A program made the position numbers and the translations under genes. This document shows, in pieces, positions 11,452 to 21,274 of a stretch of 64,000 bases of DNA (the first letter of the stretch is position 1; every line of letters starts with the position of its first letter). Source of the DNA: Brachybacterium epidermidis (GTDB lineage: Bacteria; Actinomycetota; Actinomycetes; Actinomycetales; Dermabacteraceae); the NCBI RefSeq assembly GCF_015209585.1, contig NZ_JADEYR010000001.1:372001-436000 (forward strand). Reading direction: 5' to 3'. Under the pieces are notes generated by a model. That model saw only the letters and a program-made list of their open reading frames with translations, had not been told where the DNA came from and did no database searches.

Positions 11452-12096
11452 ATGGGGGTGACCGCCCCGGTCATGAGGCTGCGCCGACCGCGATGGAAGG
11501 ACCCGCGCCTGATCATCGGGATCGTCCTGGTGGTGGCCAGCGTGCTGATGGGTGCGCTGCTGGTCTCGCGGCTCTCGGCGACCACACCGGTCCTGGTCGC
11601 ACGCGGCACCATCGTCCCCGGGGAGGAGATCGACCCGGATCAGCTCACCACTGTGGAACTGAGGTTGGGCGAGCAGGAGGCGATGTACGTCGGCTCCGTC
11701 GATGCGGTCCCCGAGGGTGCGGTCGCCACCCGCACGATCCAGGCGGGGGAGCTGCTCCCCGTCTCGGCGCTCGGCCAGGGTGCCGATGTCCCGCTGCGTC
11801 CCGTGGTGATCCCCGTCGACGCCACCGTGGCCGAATCCGTGGTGCCCGGAGCTGAGGTCGAGCTCTGGCACACGCGCCCCTCGGACGTGCAGGACGCCTC
11901 CGGCCAGGGCGCCGAACTGCTGGTCTCCGATGCGGTGGTGCGCCGCGTCGACGAGGGCAGCTCCCTGGGGATGCGATCGATGGCGGTCGAGGTCCTGGTC
12001 CCCAAGGACCAGGTCGGGCCGCTGCTGGAGGTCCTCGCCCGGGGTGAGCGCCTGGACGTGATCGGTGTTCCGGGCACCCACGGGATCGCGCCGTGA
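11452..12096 (+). CDS. SAF-domain protein (CpaB/RcpC-like), Tad-associated
   Basis: The protein has 214 residues. A single membrane helix near the N-terminus (LIIGIVLVVASVLMGALLVS) is followed by a SAF domain (VLVARGTIVPGEEIDPDQL) and a C-terminal beta domain. This matches the CpaB/RcpC-like proteins that sit periplasmically in Tad pilus systems. AGGAGG lies 5 bases before the ATG. The stop overlaps the next start as GTGA, so it is coupled to the CpaE-like ATPase. The rest of the tad locus is 12 kb away at 25-30 kb. Confidence 0.8.
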   Translation: MGVTAPVMRLRRPRWKDPRLIIGIVLVVASVLMGALLVSRLSATTPVLVARGTIVPGEEIDPDQLTTVELRLGEQEAMYVGSVDAVPEGAVATRTIQAGELLPVSALGQGADVPLRPVVIPVDATVAESVVPGAEVELWHTRPSDVQDASGQGAELLVSDAVVRRVDEGSSLGMRSMAVEVLVPKDQVGPLLEVLARGERLDVIGVPGTHGIAP

Positions 12097-13286
12097 TCGA
12101 CGTCGTCCTGTGCGCCTCGGGCAGCGATGAGGTGAGGATCGTGCACGACCTCGCTCACGACGCCGAGCACCGTGCTCGAGTGGTGCGTCGCGGCGCCGAC
12201 CTGGCCGAGACCCTCGCGGTGGTCGCCGCCGGCGTCGGCGACGTGGTTCTCATCGATCTGTCCGTGCGGGGGCTGGGCAGGGACCCGCTGGCTGATCTGC
12301 TGCGCGGAGCCGCCGTGGTGGGTCTGCGCGGACCGGATGCGACTGACCGCACCGGGCTGGGCCTGCGCCATGTGATCGATGCCTCCGTGCCGGTGGAGCA
12401 CATCCTGGCCATCATCGAGGAGGCGGTGAATGGCCCGGAGGACGGCGACCCGCAGCCGGACGAGCCCGCCGCGGCCGCGGACGCGGCAGCAGGTCGCCTG
12501 GTGGCGGTCTGGGGTCCCGGGGGCGCGCCAGGACGCTCAACGATGGCGGTCAACCTCGCCTCCGAGGCCGCCGCTGCAGGGCAGGAGGTGATCCTGGTGG
12601 ATGCCGACACCTACGGGCCGAGCCTCTCCCAGCAGCTGGGAGTGCTCGACGAGACCCCCGGCATCGTCGCGGCGTGCCGCGCCCACGATCGCGACACCCT
12701 CGACGAGAGCACGCTCGAGTCCCTGCTGCCGTTGGTCCAGCCGCGGCTGCGGTTCCTCAGCGGCATCGGGGTGCCTGCCCGCTGGCCGGAGCTGAGCCGC
12801 GGTGGCCTGGACGGTGTGTGGGATGCGCTGCTGCGGCGCGGGAGCACGGTGGTGGTCGACGTGGCCGCTGTGCTCGAGGAGGACGAGGACCTCAGCTACG
12901 ACACCGTGGCGCCCCAGCGCAACGCCGCCGCGATCTCCGCCCTGCAGCGGGCAGACGCGGTGGTCGCGGTGGTCACCGCGGATCCTGTGAGCATCACGAG
13001 ACTTCTGCGCGACCACGAGAGGCTCCAGGAACTGGACGTCACCGAACTCCACGTGATCGTCAACCGGGTCGGGGCCCCCGTTCCCGGAGATCGGGTGCGG
13101 GATCTCATCGCCTCACGCATCCCCGTGGCGGCCCTCCACCTGCTGCCCGAGGAGACCACCACATGCCGCTCGGCATCCTGGGACGGGGCGCTGCTGGCCG
13201 AGGCCGCACCGCGCTCGGCGCTGCGCCGTGGCATCCGTGACATCGCCGTGCAGTCCGCACTGCTGCAGGCCCCGACGATCGAGTGA
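12093..13286 (+). CDS. CpaE-like ATPase of the Tad pilus system
   Basis: The protein has 397 residues. The first ~130 form a receiver-like domain; a MinD/ParA-type ATPase follows. The P-loop region reads WGPGGAPGRSTMAVNLA: compared with KGGxGKT, both lysines are missing, a variant I associate with actinobacterial CpaE-like proteins. ILVDADTYGPSLSQQLG is the next conserved segment. CpaE-like proteins localise pilus machinery at the membrane or pole. The GTG start overlaps the SAF gene stop. Weak ATP hydrolysis or binding without hydrolysis is possible given the P-loop. Confidence 0.8.
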   Translation: MIDVVLCASGSDEVRIVHDLAHDAEHRARVVRRGADLAETLAVVAAGVGDVVLIDLSVRGLGRDPLADLLRGAAVVGLRGPDATDRTGLGLRHVIDASVPVEHILAIIEEAVNGPEDGDPQPDEPAAAADAAAGRLVAVWGPGGAPGRSTMAVNLASEAAAAGQEVILVDADTYGPSLSQQLGVLDETPGIVAACRAHDRDTLDESTLESLLPLVQPRLRFLSGIGVPARWPELSRGGLDGVWDALLRRGSTVVVDVAAVLEEDEDLSYDTVAPQRNAAAISALQRADAVVAVVTADPVSITRLLRDHERLQELDVTELHVIVNRVGAPVPGDRVRDLIASRIPVAALHLLPEETTTCRSASWDGALLAEAAPRSALRRGIRDIAVQSALLQAPTIE

Positions 13287-13301
13287 TGGGAGAATCGCGC
13301 C

Positions 13302-13745
13302 ATGCGCATCTACCTGCCTCTGGCGCCGGAGGACCGGCCCGCCCTGCTCGCCGCCCGCCGCGAGATCGACCTGCCCGCCGGGCGTGAGGCCTGGGCGGTC
13401 ACCGCGGAGGCCCGCTCCGACCGCCCCGGCCAGGACATCGAGGACCTCGAGTACGACGCGATCCAGGACGCCGTCCACGTCGCGTTGCAGGCGTCGGCAC
13501 CCGCCTCACGCGCACTGGTGATCGCGGCGGATGTCACCGATCAGGCCGTCGAGCCCCACACTGCGAGCGGGGGTGCCTACGGGGTGCGGCTGCGCACCGG
13601 TGCCCGCGCAATCATCGCGAGCTTCCACGTGACCGAGCAGGATGCCCGGACCGCGGAGCAGGACGACACCGATCCCGCACTGCTGTGGTTCGACTCCTCC
13701 GAGGGGCCCGGGGCGCTGGTGCACGTGGACCGCCCCGGGGCGTGA
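13302..13745 (+). CDS. DUF6912-like conserved protein
   Basis: The protein has 147 residues, acidic and without membrane segments. It begins MRIYLPLAPEDRPALLAARR and contains EDLEYDAIQDAV and a central beta segment (SRALVIAADV). I recognise it as a small conserved actinobacterial family of unknown function, probably DUF6912. It starts 15 bases after the CpaE-like gene, so it may share its transcript, although GAGAAT 6 bases before the ATG could also be a -10. It ends 4 bases from the convergent DUF2505 gene. Confidence 0.7.
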   Translation: MRIYLPLAPEDRPALLAARREIDLPAGREAWAVTAEARSDRPGQDIEDLEYDAIQDAVHVALQASAPASRALVIAADVTDQAVEPHTASGGAYGVRLRTGARAIIASFHVTEQDARTAEQDDTDPALLWFDSSEGPGALVHVDRPGA

Positions 13746-13749
13746 CCTC

Positions 13750-14253
13750 TCAGACCCGCCGCTCCCGGTAGGTCGCTGCCGCCTTCTGCTCGACCTCCAG
13801 CATCGAGGAGATGTACGGCAGTGCCGCCTTCTCCAGCCGCCCGCCGATCAGCGGCACCTTGGCCGTCAGGTCCCCGTCGATGTCCAGGGTGCAGGAATCG
13901 TCCCCGGCAGGGATCAGCTTGACGGCCGCCTCGATGCCCGCAGGCATGCCGGCCACCTCGAGGCGGTTGCGGCCGGTGCGGGAGCCGTCCCCGGCCGGAG
14001 CCGACCAGCTCTGCTCTTCGTGCACGGTGAGGCGGGAGCCGACGAAACGACGCGCCACCTCCGGGACTCGATCCGTGGGCAGCACCAGCTCGGTGCGCAC
14101 GGTGAACGCGCCGGCGGGATCGCCGTCCACGGAGGAGGTGGCGTCGTTGGCGCCGAGTGCGTCCCGGCGGATCTCCGCATAGGCCGGATCGGCATACATC
14201 GCGGCGGCCTCGTTAGCGGACAGGGGCAGGGTCAGCGTCTCGTGGACTCTCAT
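13750..14253 (-). CDS. DUF2505 domain protein
   Basis: The protein has 167 residues, starting MRVHETLTLPLSANEAAAMYAD. The length and pattern fit DUF2505, a START-like fold family of actinobacteria (SRPBCC superfamily) that may bind a hydrophobic ligand. The ligand and role are unknown. It is transcribed alone, divergent from pdtaS. Confidence 0.78.
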   Translation of the reverse strand: MRVHETLTLPLSANEAAAMYADPAYAEIRRDALGANDATSSVDGDPAGAFTVRTELVLPTDRVPEVARRFVGSRLTVHEEQSWSAPAGDGSRTGRNRLEVAGMPAGIEAAVKLIPAGDDSCTLDIDGDLTAKVPLIGGRLEKAALPYISSMLEVEQKAAATYRERRV

Positions 14254-14321
14254 CGTCTTCCTTCCGAGGGGATACCCGCTCAGCCTATGCCAGCCCGGAC
14301 AGGGGCCCGGGCCTGCGCCCC

Positions 14322-14327
14322 TATCCT
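14322..14327 (+). promoter_or_regulatory. -10 hexamer of pdtaS, probably leaderless
   Basis: TATCCT ends 6 bases before the pdtaS ATG with no ribosome site between, which suggests leaderless transcription. Confidence 0.5.
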
Positions 14328-14333
14328 TGATCC

Positions 14334-15824
14334 ATGGCCAGCCTCTCCAAGTACGTCGCCGACTCCGCCGGGTTCACCGAGAAGGGGGCTGAGTGGCTCC
14401 AGCACTTGGTCGGGGACTGGAACCTCGTCTCGGACCTGCTGCGGGCCGATCTGGTGCTGTGGGTCCAGCGCGAGGGGAAGCCGATGGCGGTGGCGCACTG
14501 CCGCCCGGCCACCGGTTCCACCGTCTACTACGAGGACCCCGTCGGCATCGTGCTGGAGAAGGGCGAGGCGCCGGAGATCTCGCAGCTGCTCGGGGGAGCA
14601 GAGCCAACCCGCACGGCGCACAGCATCCGCCGAGAGGGGCGCGAGGCCCGCGGTCTCGTGGTACCGGTGCGCAAGAACGGCATCACGCTGGCGGCGCTCG
14701 CCGTGGAGTCCCCGGCGCAGAACGGTGCCCCGTCGGACAGCGGGGTGAAGCAGGAGCAGCTGGGCATGCGCCTGCTGCGCATGCGCGAACAGGGCGCGTT
14801 CCCCATCGAGGGCGCACCGATCCCGCCGCGGCGCGGTGCACCGCGCGGGGGCGACGGCGTGGTGGAGCTCGACGACCAGGGAGTCGTGCAGTGGGCCTCG
14901 CCCAACGCCCTGTCGGCGTTCCACCGCTTCGGCATCGAGGGGGACATGGCCGGCACCACGCTGGCGGAGCTCTCCACCGGGGTGCTGCAGAGCCGTGTCC
15001 CGGTGGACGAGTCCTTGCCGCTGGTGCTGATGGGTCGGGCCGCCTGGCGCTCCGACATGCAGGCCAGGGGAGGCACCTTGTCGCTGCGGGCCGTGCCGTT
15101 GACCGAGAACGGCCGGCGGATCGGTGCGGTGATCCTGGTGCGGGACGTGACCGAGCTGAGGCGGCGGGAACGCGAGCTGATCACCAAGGACGCCACCATC
15201 CGTGAGGTGCACCATCGGGTGAAGAACAACCTGCAGACGGTCGCGGCCCTGCTGCGCCTGCAGTCCCGGCGGATGAAGAGCGATGAGGCCCGCGAGGCGC
15301 TCACCGAGGCGATGCGTCGCGTGTCCACCATCGCCCTGGTCCACGAGGCTCTGCTGCAGGGCTCCCAGGAGGCCGTGTACTTCGACGAGGTGATCGACCG
15401 CTGCCTGCGCCTGGCCGTGGACGCGGCCAGCGCCTCGGTGCATCGCGCGGGCACCCCGCGCCTGACCGATTCCCAGGTGGAGGTGCGCACGGAGAAGATC
15501 GGACGGGCAGGCTCCATCCGCGCGGAGGAGGCTACGCCCCTGGCCCTGGTGGTGACGGAGCTGGCGACCAACGCCGTCGAGCACGGGCTCTCGGAGACCG
15601 GCGGAACGCTCACCGTGCGCAGTGCCCGCACCGGTTCGCACCTGGTCATCGACATCGAGGACGACGGCGTCGGCATGGGATCGTCCAAGCCGAGCGGGCT
15701 GGGCACGAACATCGCCCAGACCCTGGTGCAGGGGCAGCTGGGCGGCACCCTCACCTGGCACGACCGCCCCGAGGGCGGCACCCGTGCATCGATCGAGGTG
15801 TACCTCGACCCGATCAGCACCTGA
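14334..15824 (+). CDS. pdtaS: PdtaS-type cytoplasmic sensor histidine kinase
   Basis: The protein has 496 residues and no membrane segments. A GAF-like domain occupies the first ~150 residues and a PAS-like domain lies near 175-285. HisKA_2 follows, with the phosphoacceptor region VHHRVKNNLQTVAALLRLQ (His293/His294), then an HATPase_c domain (ELATNAVEHG, DIEDDGVGMG). In mycobacteria PdtaS phosphorylates the RNA-binding antiterminator PdtaR; no pdtaR is in the window. The neighbour whiB1 matches the order I recall in M. tuberculosis (Rv3220c/Rv3219). Confidence 0.9.
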   Translation: MASLSKYVADSAGFTEKGAEWLQHLVGDWNLVSDLLRADLVLWVQREGKPMAVAHCRPATGSTVYYEDPVGIVLEKGEAPEISQLLGGAEPTRTAHSIRREGREARGLVVPVRKNGITLAALAVESPAQNGAPSDSGVKQEQLGMRLLRMREQGAFPIEGAPIPPRRGAPRGGDGVVELDDQGVVQWASPNALSAFHRFGIEGDMAGTTLAELSTGVLQSRVPVDESLPLVLMGRAAWRSDMQARGGTLSLRAVPLTENGRRIGAVILVRDVTELRRRERELITKDATIREVHHRVKNNLQTVAALLRLQSRRMKSDEAREALTEAMRRVSTIALVHEALLQGSQEAVYFDEVIDRCLRLAVDAASASVHRAGTPRLTDSQVEVRTEKIGRAGSIRAEEATPLALVVTELATNAVEHGLSETGGTLTVRSARTGSHLVIDIEDDGVGMGSSKPSGLGTNIAQTLVQGQLGGTLTWHDRPEGGTRASIEVYLDPIST

Positions 15825-15901
15825 TCCGGAGCGCAAAGGCTCCGCCCCCGTCAGTGCGCCAGACGAGCACGAGCGTGGCCGACGGGTACGCAGCACATCC
15901 G

Positions 15902-15922
15902 ATGGGTGCTCCGGGCACCCAT
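15902..15922. terminator. Hairpin between convergent pdtaS and whiB1
   Basis: An 8-bp stem (ATGGGTGC with GCACCCAT) and a 5-base loop lie midway between the two convergent stops. A weaker CGGAGC/GCTCCG hairpin sits directly after the pdtaS stop (15827-15844). Probably a bidirectional terminator. Confidence 0.5.
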
Positions 15923-15959
15923 GCGCGGTCAGCCCGCGCGGTGCGGCACCCCTGCGCGA

Positions 15960-16208
15960 TCAGCCCGCGCGACGGGCGCGAGCGTTGCGGCGCTTGAGGG
16001 AGCGGCGCTCATCCTCGGACAGACCGCCCCAGACACCCGAGTCCTGCCCCGTCTCGAGGGCGAACTTCAGGCACGCGGTCATGACGTCGCACTTCTGACA
16101 CACCGCCTTGGCCTCCTGGATCTGCGTGATCGCCGGTCCGGTGTTCCCGATCGGGAAGAACAGCTCGGGATCATGGTTGAGGCACTCGGCACGGTGGCGC
16201 CAGTCCAT
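15960..16208 (-). CDS. whiB1: WhiB1-type iron-sulfur transcription regulator
   Basis: The protein has 82 residues beginning MDWRHRAECLNHDPELFFP, very close to mycobacterial WhiB1. The four cluster ligands are Cys9, Cys37, Cys40 and Cys46, and the GVWGG turn and the basic tail ERRSLKRRNARARR are present. WhiB1 binds a [4Fe-4S] cluster that reacts with nitric oxide and works with the primary sigma factor. A longer frame exists upstream but the family starts at MDW. The 308-bp upstream region holds its promoter. Confidence 0.95.
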   Translation of the reverse strand: MDWRHRAECLNHDPELFFPIGNTGPAITQIQEAKAVCQKCDVMTACLKFALETGQDSGVWGGLSEDERRSLKRRNARARRAG

Positions 16209-16367
16209 CGTCACTCTCTCTTTCCTGAACGTCCCGCACCACCTCGGAGGGTGAGGCGCGACGGGGGTCGTCCTGGGCGGGACGGTCTCGGCCTCAGGGC
16301 CCCGCTCCCGCGGGGACGAGGCCCGGAGGGAGGCCCCGGGACCCTTCGCGGAAATGGGCCGTAACCC

Positions 16368-16396
16368 ATTGTCTGGCGCGGCTGACCTGGCTACAA
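16368..16396 (-). promoter_or_regulatory. Probable whiB1 promoter
   Basis: On the minus strand, TTGTAG (16391-16396) and GACAAT (16368-16373) are 17 bp apart, a sigma-70-type arrangement. The start site would fall near 16361, giving a leader of about 150 bases that includes GC-rich inverted repeats (16280-16345). This accounts for the 308-bp gap between whiB1 and the gene at 16517. Confidence 0.45.
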
Positions 16397-16504
16397 GGGT
16401 CTTCTCGCTCCAGCTGGGTGGCACTTCCCACACGGTAGGGACTTGATCCGGAACGCCCGATCGTCCAGCCCGGTGCGAGTGGGCCGCGCCTGCCCGTTGC
16501 CCGT

Positions 16505-16510
16505 TACAGT
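16505..16510 (+). promoter_or_regulatory. -10 hexamer, probably leaderless
   Basis: TACAGT ends 6 bases before the ATG at 16517, with no room for a ribosome site. Confidence 0.5.
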
Positions 16511-16516
16511 TCCTCC

Positions 16517-16939
16517 ATGCCCTCCACCCCTCGCCCCGGGAGCCCGACCCCGGAGACCCAGGACGATCCGCGTCCCCAGATCCGCCCTGCAGCGGCTCTG
16601 GTGCTGGCGCTCGAGGCGCTGATGATCGCAGCGGCGGCCACCGCGTTCTTCTGGCTGTCCGGTACCGCAGGCGCGAGACCTGGGCTGATGATCGCCCTGG
16701 GGGTGTTCCTGCTGGTGTTCACCCTGGGGGCCGCGATCGCTGCTCGCTCCGTGCTGCTGCGGGGCCGGTTCGGGCTGGGCTACGGGATCACCTGGCAGCT
16801 GTTCCAGGCGCTGGTGGGTGCCAGCCTGCTGCGCGGCGGACTGTACTGGCAGGGAGCCCTCGCACTGGTGCTCGCGGTGGCGGGTTTCCTCCTGCTGCTG
16901 CAGCTGGTGCGCTCCACCCCGCTGCCGCGGCAGGACTGA
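16517..16939 (+). CDS. Small four-helix membrane protein
   Basis: The protein has 140 residues. A Pro-rich cytoplasmic start (about 25 residues) is followed by four hydrophobic helices: near 28-48, 56-78, 85-105 and 110-130. The last two are joined by GASLLRGGLYWQG. I do not recognise a family with known function. It is a single-gene unit with its own -10 and a strong terminator downstream. Confidence 0.7.
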   Translation: MPSTPRPGSPTPETQDDPRPQIRPAAALVLALEALMIAAAATAFFWLSGTAGARPGLMIALGVFLLVFTLGAAIAARSVLLRGRFGLGYGITWQLFQALVGASLLRGGLYWQGALALVLAVAGFLLLLQLVRSTPLPRQD

Positions 16940-16984
16940 GTCCCGTAGGACCGCTCCCGCTCCGCCGCTTATGACAGCCTGCGG

Positions 16985-17013
16985 GCCCGCCGGACGACGG
17001 TCGTCCGGCGGGC
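16985..17013. terminator. Bidirectional hairpin terminator
   Basis: A perfect 13-bp inverted repeat (16985-16997 with 17001-17013) with a 3-base loop lies between the convergent membrane-protein gene and the ABC permease gene. Confidence 0.75.
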
Positions 17014-17066
17014 ACCGCGGCGGTGGGAGCGTGCCCGCGCCGTCGACCGCCTTTGTCCTCAGCTCC

Positions 17067-19594
17067 TCACTCCGCGGAGGCGAGGGCGGCGGCCGGGGCG
17101 GTGCGCGCGGCGGCGCGGCCCGGCAGGACCGAGGCCAGCGCCCCGGCGGCGAGGGCCAGCACCAGCACGATCACGAGGCGGCCCCAGGGGATCGTGATCG
17201 AGACCGGATAGGTCGAGCCCAGCAGTGCGATGATCCCGAGCACGCCGTAGAGGGACCCGATCAGCAGCCCCAGCACGGCGCCGACCGCGGCAAGCAGCAC
17301 TCCCTCCCAGCCGAGCATCGCCCGCATCTGCCGGCGCGTCGTGCCCAGGGCGCGCAGCAGCGCGTTCTCCCCGGTGCGCTCGACCACACCGAGGCTGAGC
17401 GTGTTGGCGACCCCGACCAGGGCGACGAGCACCGCGACCGCGAGCAGAGCCACGGTGATGCCCAGCAGGATGTCGAGGATCTGCGCGTAGGACTCGCGCT
17501 CGGCGCCGCCGGGAACGCTGCTCGCCCCTTCGAAGCCCTCGGAAGCGGAGAGCTCGTCGACCGAGGAGAGCAGCTCGAACACGTCGATCCCCTCGCGCTC
17601 GGCGGTGCCGGGATCGGCGAAGTCAGCGAGCACGACCGGGGTGGTCCCCTCCCCGAGGAGCTGCTCGAGCGTCGCCGGGGTCACCAGCGACCTCTGCAGG
17701 TTCGCATCCACCTGGACGCGCAGGTCGTGGCTCTGCCCGTCGGCCCCCTCGAGGGAGAGGACCTGGCCGTCGTGGACCCCGAAGCGCTCGGCCCGCTCCT
17801 GGCCGAGCAGCACCGTGCCGTCGGCGAGCTCGTCCGCCATCTCGGGACGGTGGGAGACCTCCCGCACCGTCTCGGGGGTCACGGAGTACAGGGTCATCGG
17901 CTCGCCGGCGCCGACCTCGACGTCCCCGCGCTCCCCGGCGTGGGCGGCATCCATGCCCTCGATCGCGGCGACCCGTTCGGCGGCATCCTCGGGCATCGCC
18001 TCCGCGGAGAGGACCAGGTCGATCGGCCGACGGGAGTCCAGCTCCGAGGTCAGGGTCGCCTCCGCAGTGCGGGCGCCGACAGTCATCATCGTCATGAGCG
18101 TGGTGCCGATCAGGAGGGCCGCGATCGTCGCCGCGCTGCGGCGCGGGTTGCGGGCCACGTTCGCCCCGGCGATCCGGGCGGGCAGCCCGCCCAGCAGCGC
18201 CCCGAGACGGGCGGCGAGGGCCGCGAGGGGCCGGGTGAGCGTGACGAGCACGAGCATCACGCCGGTGAAGCTCAGCACCCCGCCGCTGATCGCAGCGAGG
18301 ATGCCGAGCGCGGCGACCCCGTTCAGGGCCAGCGCGGTGCCGCCGACGAGCGCGGCCACGCCGAGCACCACGGCCACCAGGCCCAGCACGCCGCGCACCC
18401 CGAGCCCGCGGGTGACGGCGGGCGGCTGCGGGCGCAGCGCCTGCAGCGGCGCGACCCGGGTGGCGGAGCGCATCGGGGCGAGGCTCGCGAGCACGGCGAT
18501 CGCGACGCCCGCCAGCAGCGGAAGCAGCACCGACCACAGGCTCACCGGCACCGGGGCGACGCCGTTCAGCCAGCCGAGCCCGGCGGCGCCCGCGAGCGCG
18601 GCCTGGACCAGCAGGTGCCCGGCGACCACGCCGACCGCCGCGCCGAGCAGCCCGACCAGCAGCGACTCGCGCAGCACCACGGAGCGGACCTGGGCGCGGG
18701 TCGCGCCGAGGGTGCGCAGCAGCGCGAGGGAGCGGGTGCGCTGCGCGAGCGTGACGGCGAAGGTGTTCGCGATGACGACGGCGCTGGTGAACAGCGCGAT
18801 CACCACGAACACGCCGAGGAACATCCCGAGCGCTCCGAAGCCCTGCATGAGGGCGCTGGCGGCTTCCTCCTCGGCCTCCTCGACGCCGCGCACGGTGATG
18901 CCCTCGGCGGCGGAGGCCGAGGCGGCCTCGGCCACCGCGGCGGGGTCCTCGCCGTCGGGGACCGTGGCGAGCCAGGTGTCGGTGGTCGTCCCGGCGGTCG
19001 GCCCGAGCAGGGCGGCGGCGTTGACGTCCTGGAGCATCAGGCGCGGGGTGCCGCCGAAGACTGCGCCGGCGGGGTCGACGGCGATGCCGGAGACGGTGAG
19101 CGTCCGCTCCGTCTCCTGCGCGGGGTCCTCGCCCCTGGCCGGGCCGGAGCCCTGCACGGTGATCGGGTCGCCGACCCCCACCTCGAGGGCGTCGGCGGCG
19201 GAGCGGGAGAGCACGATCTCGGACTCGGCACCGGCGGCGGAGCCCTCCTCGAGGGAGTCCTCCTGGCCGGGCGGGAGCATCGTGGCCTCGAAGAACCCGC
19301 TGCCGCTCGTCGAGCTCGCCTCGAGATAGCTGCGGGGCGCGGGCCACACGGCCTCGGCGCCCTCGACCTCGGGGGCCGGAAGCGGCTCCTCGGAGGCCCA
19401 GTCCTCATCGGACAGCTCGCGCTGGACCTCCAGGTCCGCGCCCTCGTACATCTGGGAGGCCTGGGAGCGCAGGGAGGCCTGCATCAGGTTCCCGGCCAGC
19501 ACCATGATCGCGACGAAGGCGCAGGACAGGGCGATGGTGACGACCGCAGCGAGGTGACGGCGCACCGGGGTCAGCTTCACGGTGGAGCGAGCCA

Positions 19595-19595
<1 letters not shown>
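17067..19595 (-). CDS. FtsX-like ABC transporter permease, large two-module type
   Basis: The protein has 842 residues. An N-terminal membrane helix (HLAAVVTIALSCAFVAIMVL) is followed by a MacB-type extracellular domain (~residues 45-275) and an FtsX permease module. A second extracellular domain (~500-690) and a second FtsX module follow, giving about ten helices. This two-module layout is common in actinobacterial exporters or mechanotransmission systems. Its ATG overlaps the stop of the ATPase gene as ATGA, so the two are coupled. It belongs to a kinase-regulator-ATPase-permease row; substrate unknown, with envelope-stress export the usual guess. Confidence 0.88.
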
Positions 19596-20374
<779 letters not shown>

Positions 20375-20494
20375 CGGGCAGTCCTTCGCGAAGGGGTCAT
20401 GATGTCGACCCCGATGCTTCCCGAGCGGGGGCCCCGCAGTCGTCAGCCCCCGGTCGCGGCCTTGCGGACCGGGCGAGACCGGGGGAGGGGAGAC

Positions 20495-20514
20495 CGTCAT
20501 ACCCAGGGATGACG
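20495..20514. promoter_or_regulatory. Inverted repeat, possible response-regulator site
   Basis: CGTCAT (20495-20500) and ATGACG (20509-20514) form a 6-bp inverted repeat with an 8-base spacer, about 120 bases upstream of the ABC ATPase gene. NarL-type regulators such as the one encoded next door bind sites of this kind. No clear -35/-10 pair is visible beside it. Confidence 0.4.
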
Positions 20515-20584
20515 CGGCCTCGACCACCGACCGCGCGGCGCGCGAGAGCGGCAGCGCGGGCCGGAGCCCGGCGCCGCCTGCGGG

Positions 20585-21274
20585 TCATTGCTCGCCGGGG
20601 GTGACCAGCCCGGTCTCGAAGGCGATGATCACGGCCTGGACCCGGTCGCGAGCACCGAGCTTGGCGAGGACCCGTCCCACATGGGTCTTCACCGTCGCCT
20701 CGGCGACGAACAGCTGCGCGCCGATCTCCCGGTTCGAGCGGCCCCGTCCCATCAGGGTGAGCACCTCACGCTCGCGCTCAGTGAGCTCCGCGAGGACGGA
20801 GCTGTCCTGCTCGGCGGGCTCGGGGGTGGCGACCACCCGTTCCAGGAGCCGACGGGTCGCCGACGGGGCGATCACCGCATCGCCGCGGTGGACCGTGCGG
20901 ATCGCGCCGAGGAGGTCCTCGGGCTGGGCGTCCTTGAGCAGGAAGCCGCTGGCCCCGGCGCGGATCGCGGCGAGCACGTACTCGTCGAGGTCGAAGGTGG
21001 TCAGCACGATGATCTTCGGGGCCCGCTCGACGGGCAGCCGCTCCAGGAGCGTCGAGGTCGCCTCGATCCCGTCCATCCGCGGCATCCGCACGTCCATCAG
21101 CACCACGTCGACGCTGCGGGCGGACAGCTCGCGCACGGCCTCGGCGCCGTCGGTGGCCTGCAGCACGACCTCCATGTCGTCCTGGGAGTCGATCACCATG
21201 GCGAAGCCGGTGCGCACCAGCGGCTGGTCGTCCACCAGCGCGACGCGCAGGGGATGGTCGGCGATCTCGGTCAT
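20585..21274 (-). CDS. NarL/LuxR-type response regulator
   Basis: The protein has 229 residues. The receiver domain has the acidic pocket (VALVDDQPLVR), the phosphoacceptor Asp in VVLMDVRMPRMDG and the Lys in FLLKDAQPED. The C-terminal LuxR helix-turn-helix reads LTEREREVLTLMGRGRSNRE and then VKTHVGRVLAKLG. Its start overlaps the kinase stop (ATGA). It most likely controls the adjacent ABC pair. Confidence 0.93.
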   Translation of the reverse strand: MTEIADHPLRVALVDDQPLVRTGFAMVIDSQDDMEVVLQATDGAEAVRELSARSVDVVLMDVRMPRMDGIEATSTLLERLPVERAPKIIVLTTFDLDEYVLAAIRAGASGFLLKDAQPEDLLGAIRTVHRGDAVIAPSATRRLLERVVATPEPAEQDSSVLAELTEREREVLTLMGRGRSNREIGAQLFVAEATVKTHVGRVLAKLGARDRVQAVIIAFETGLVTPGEQ

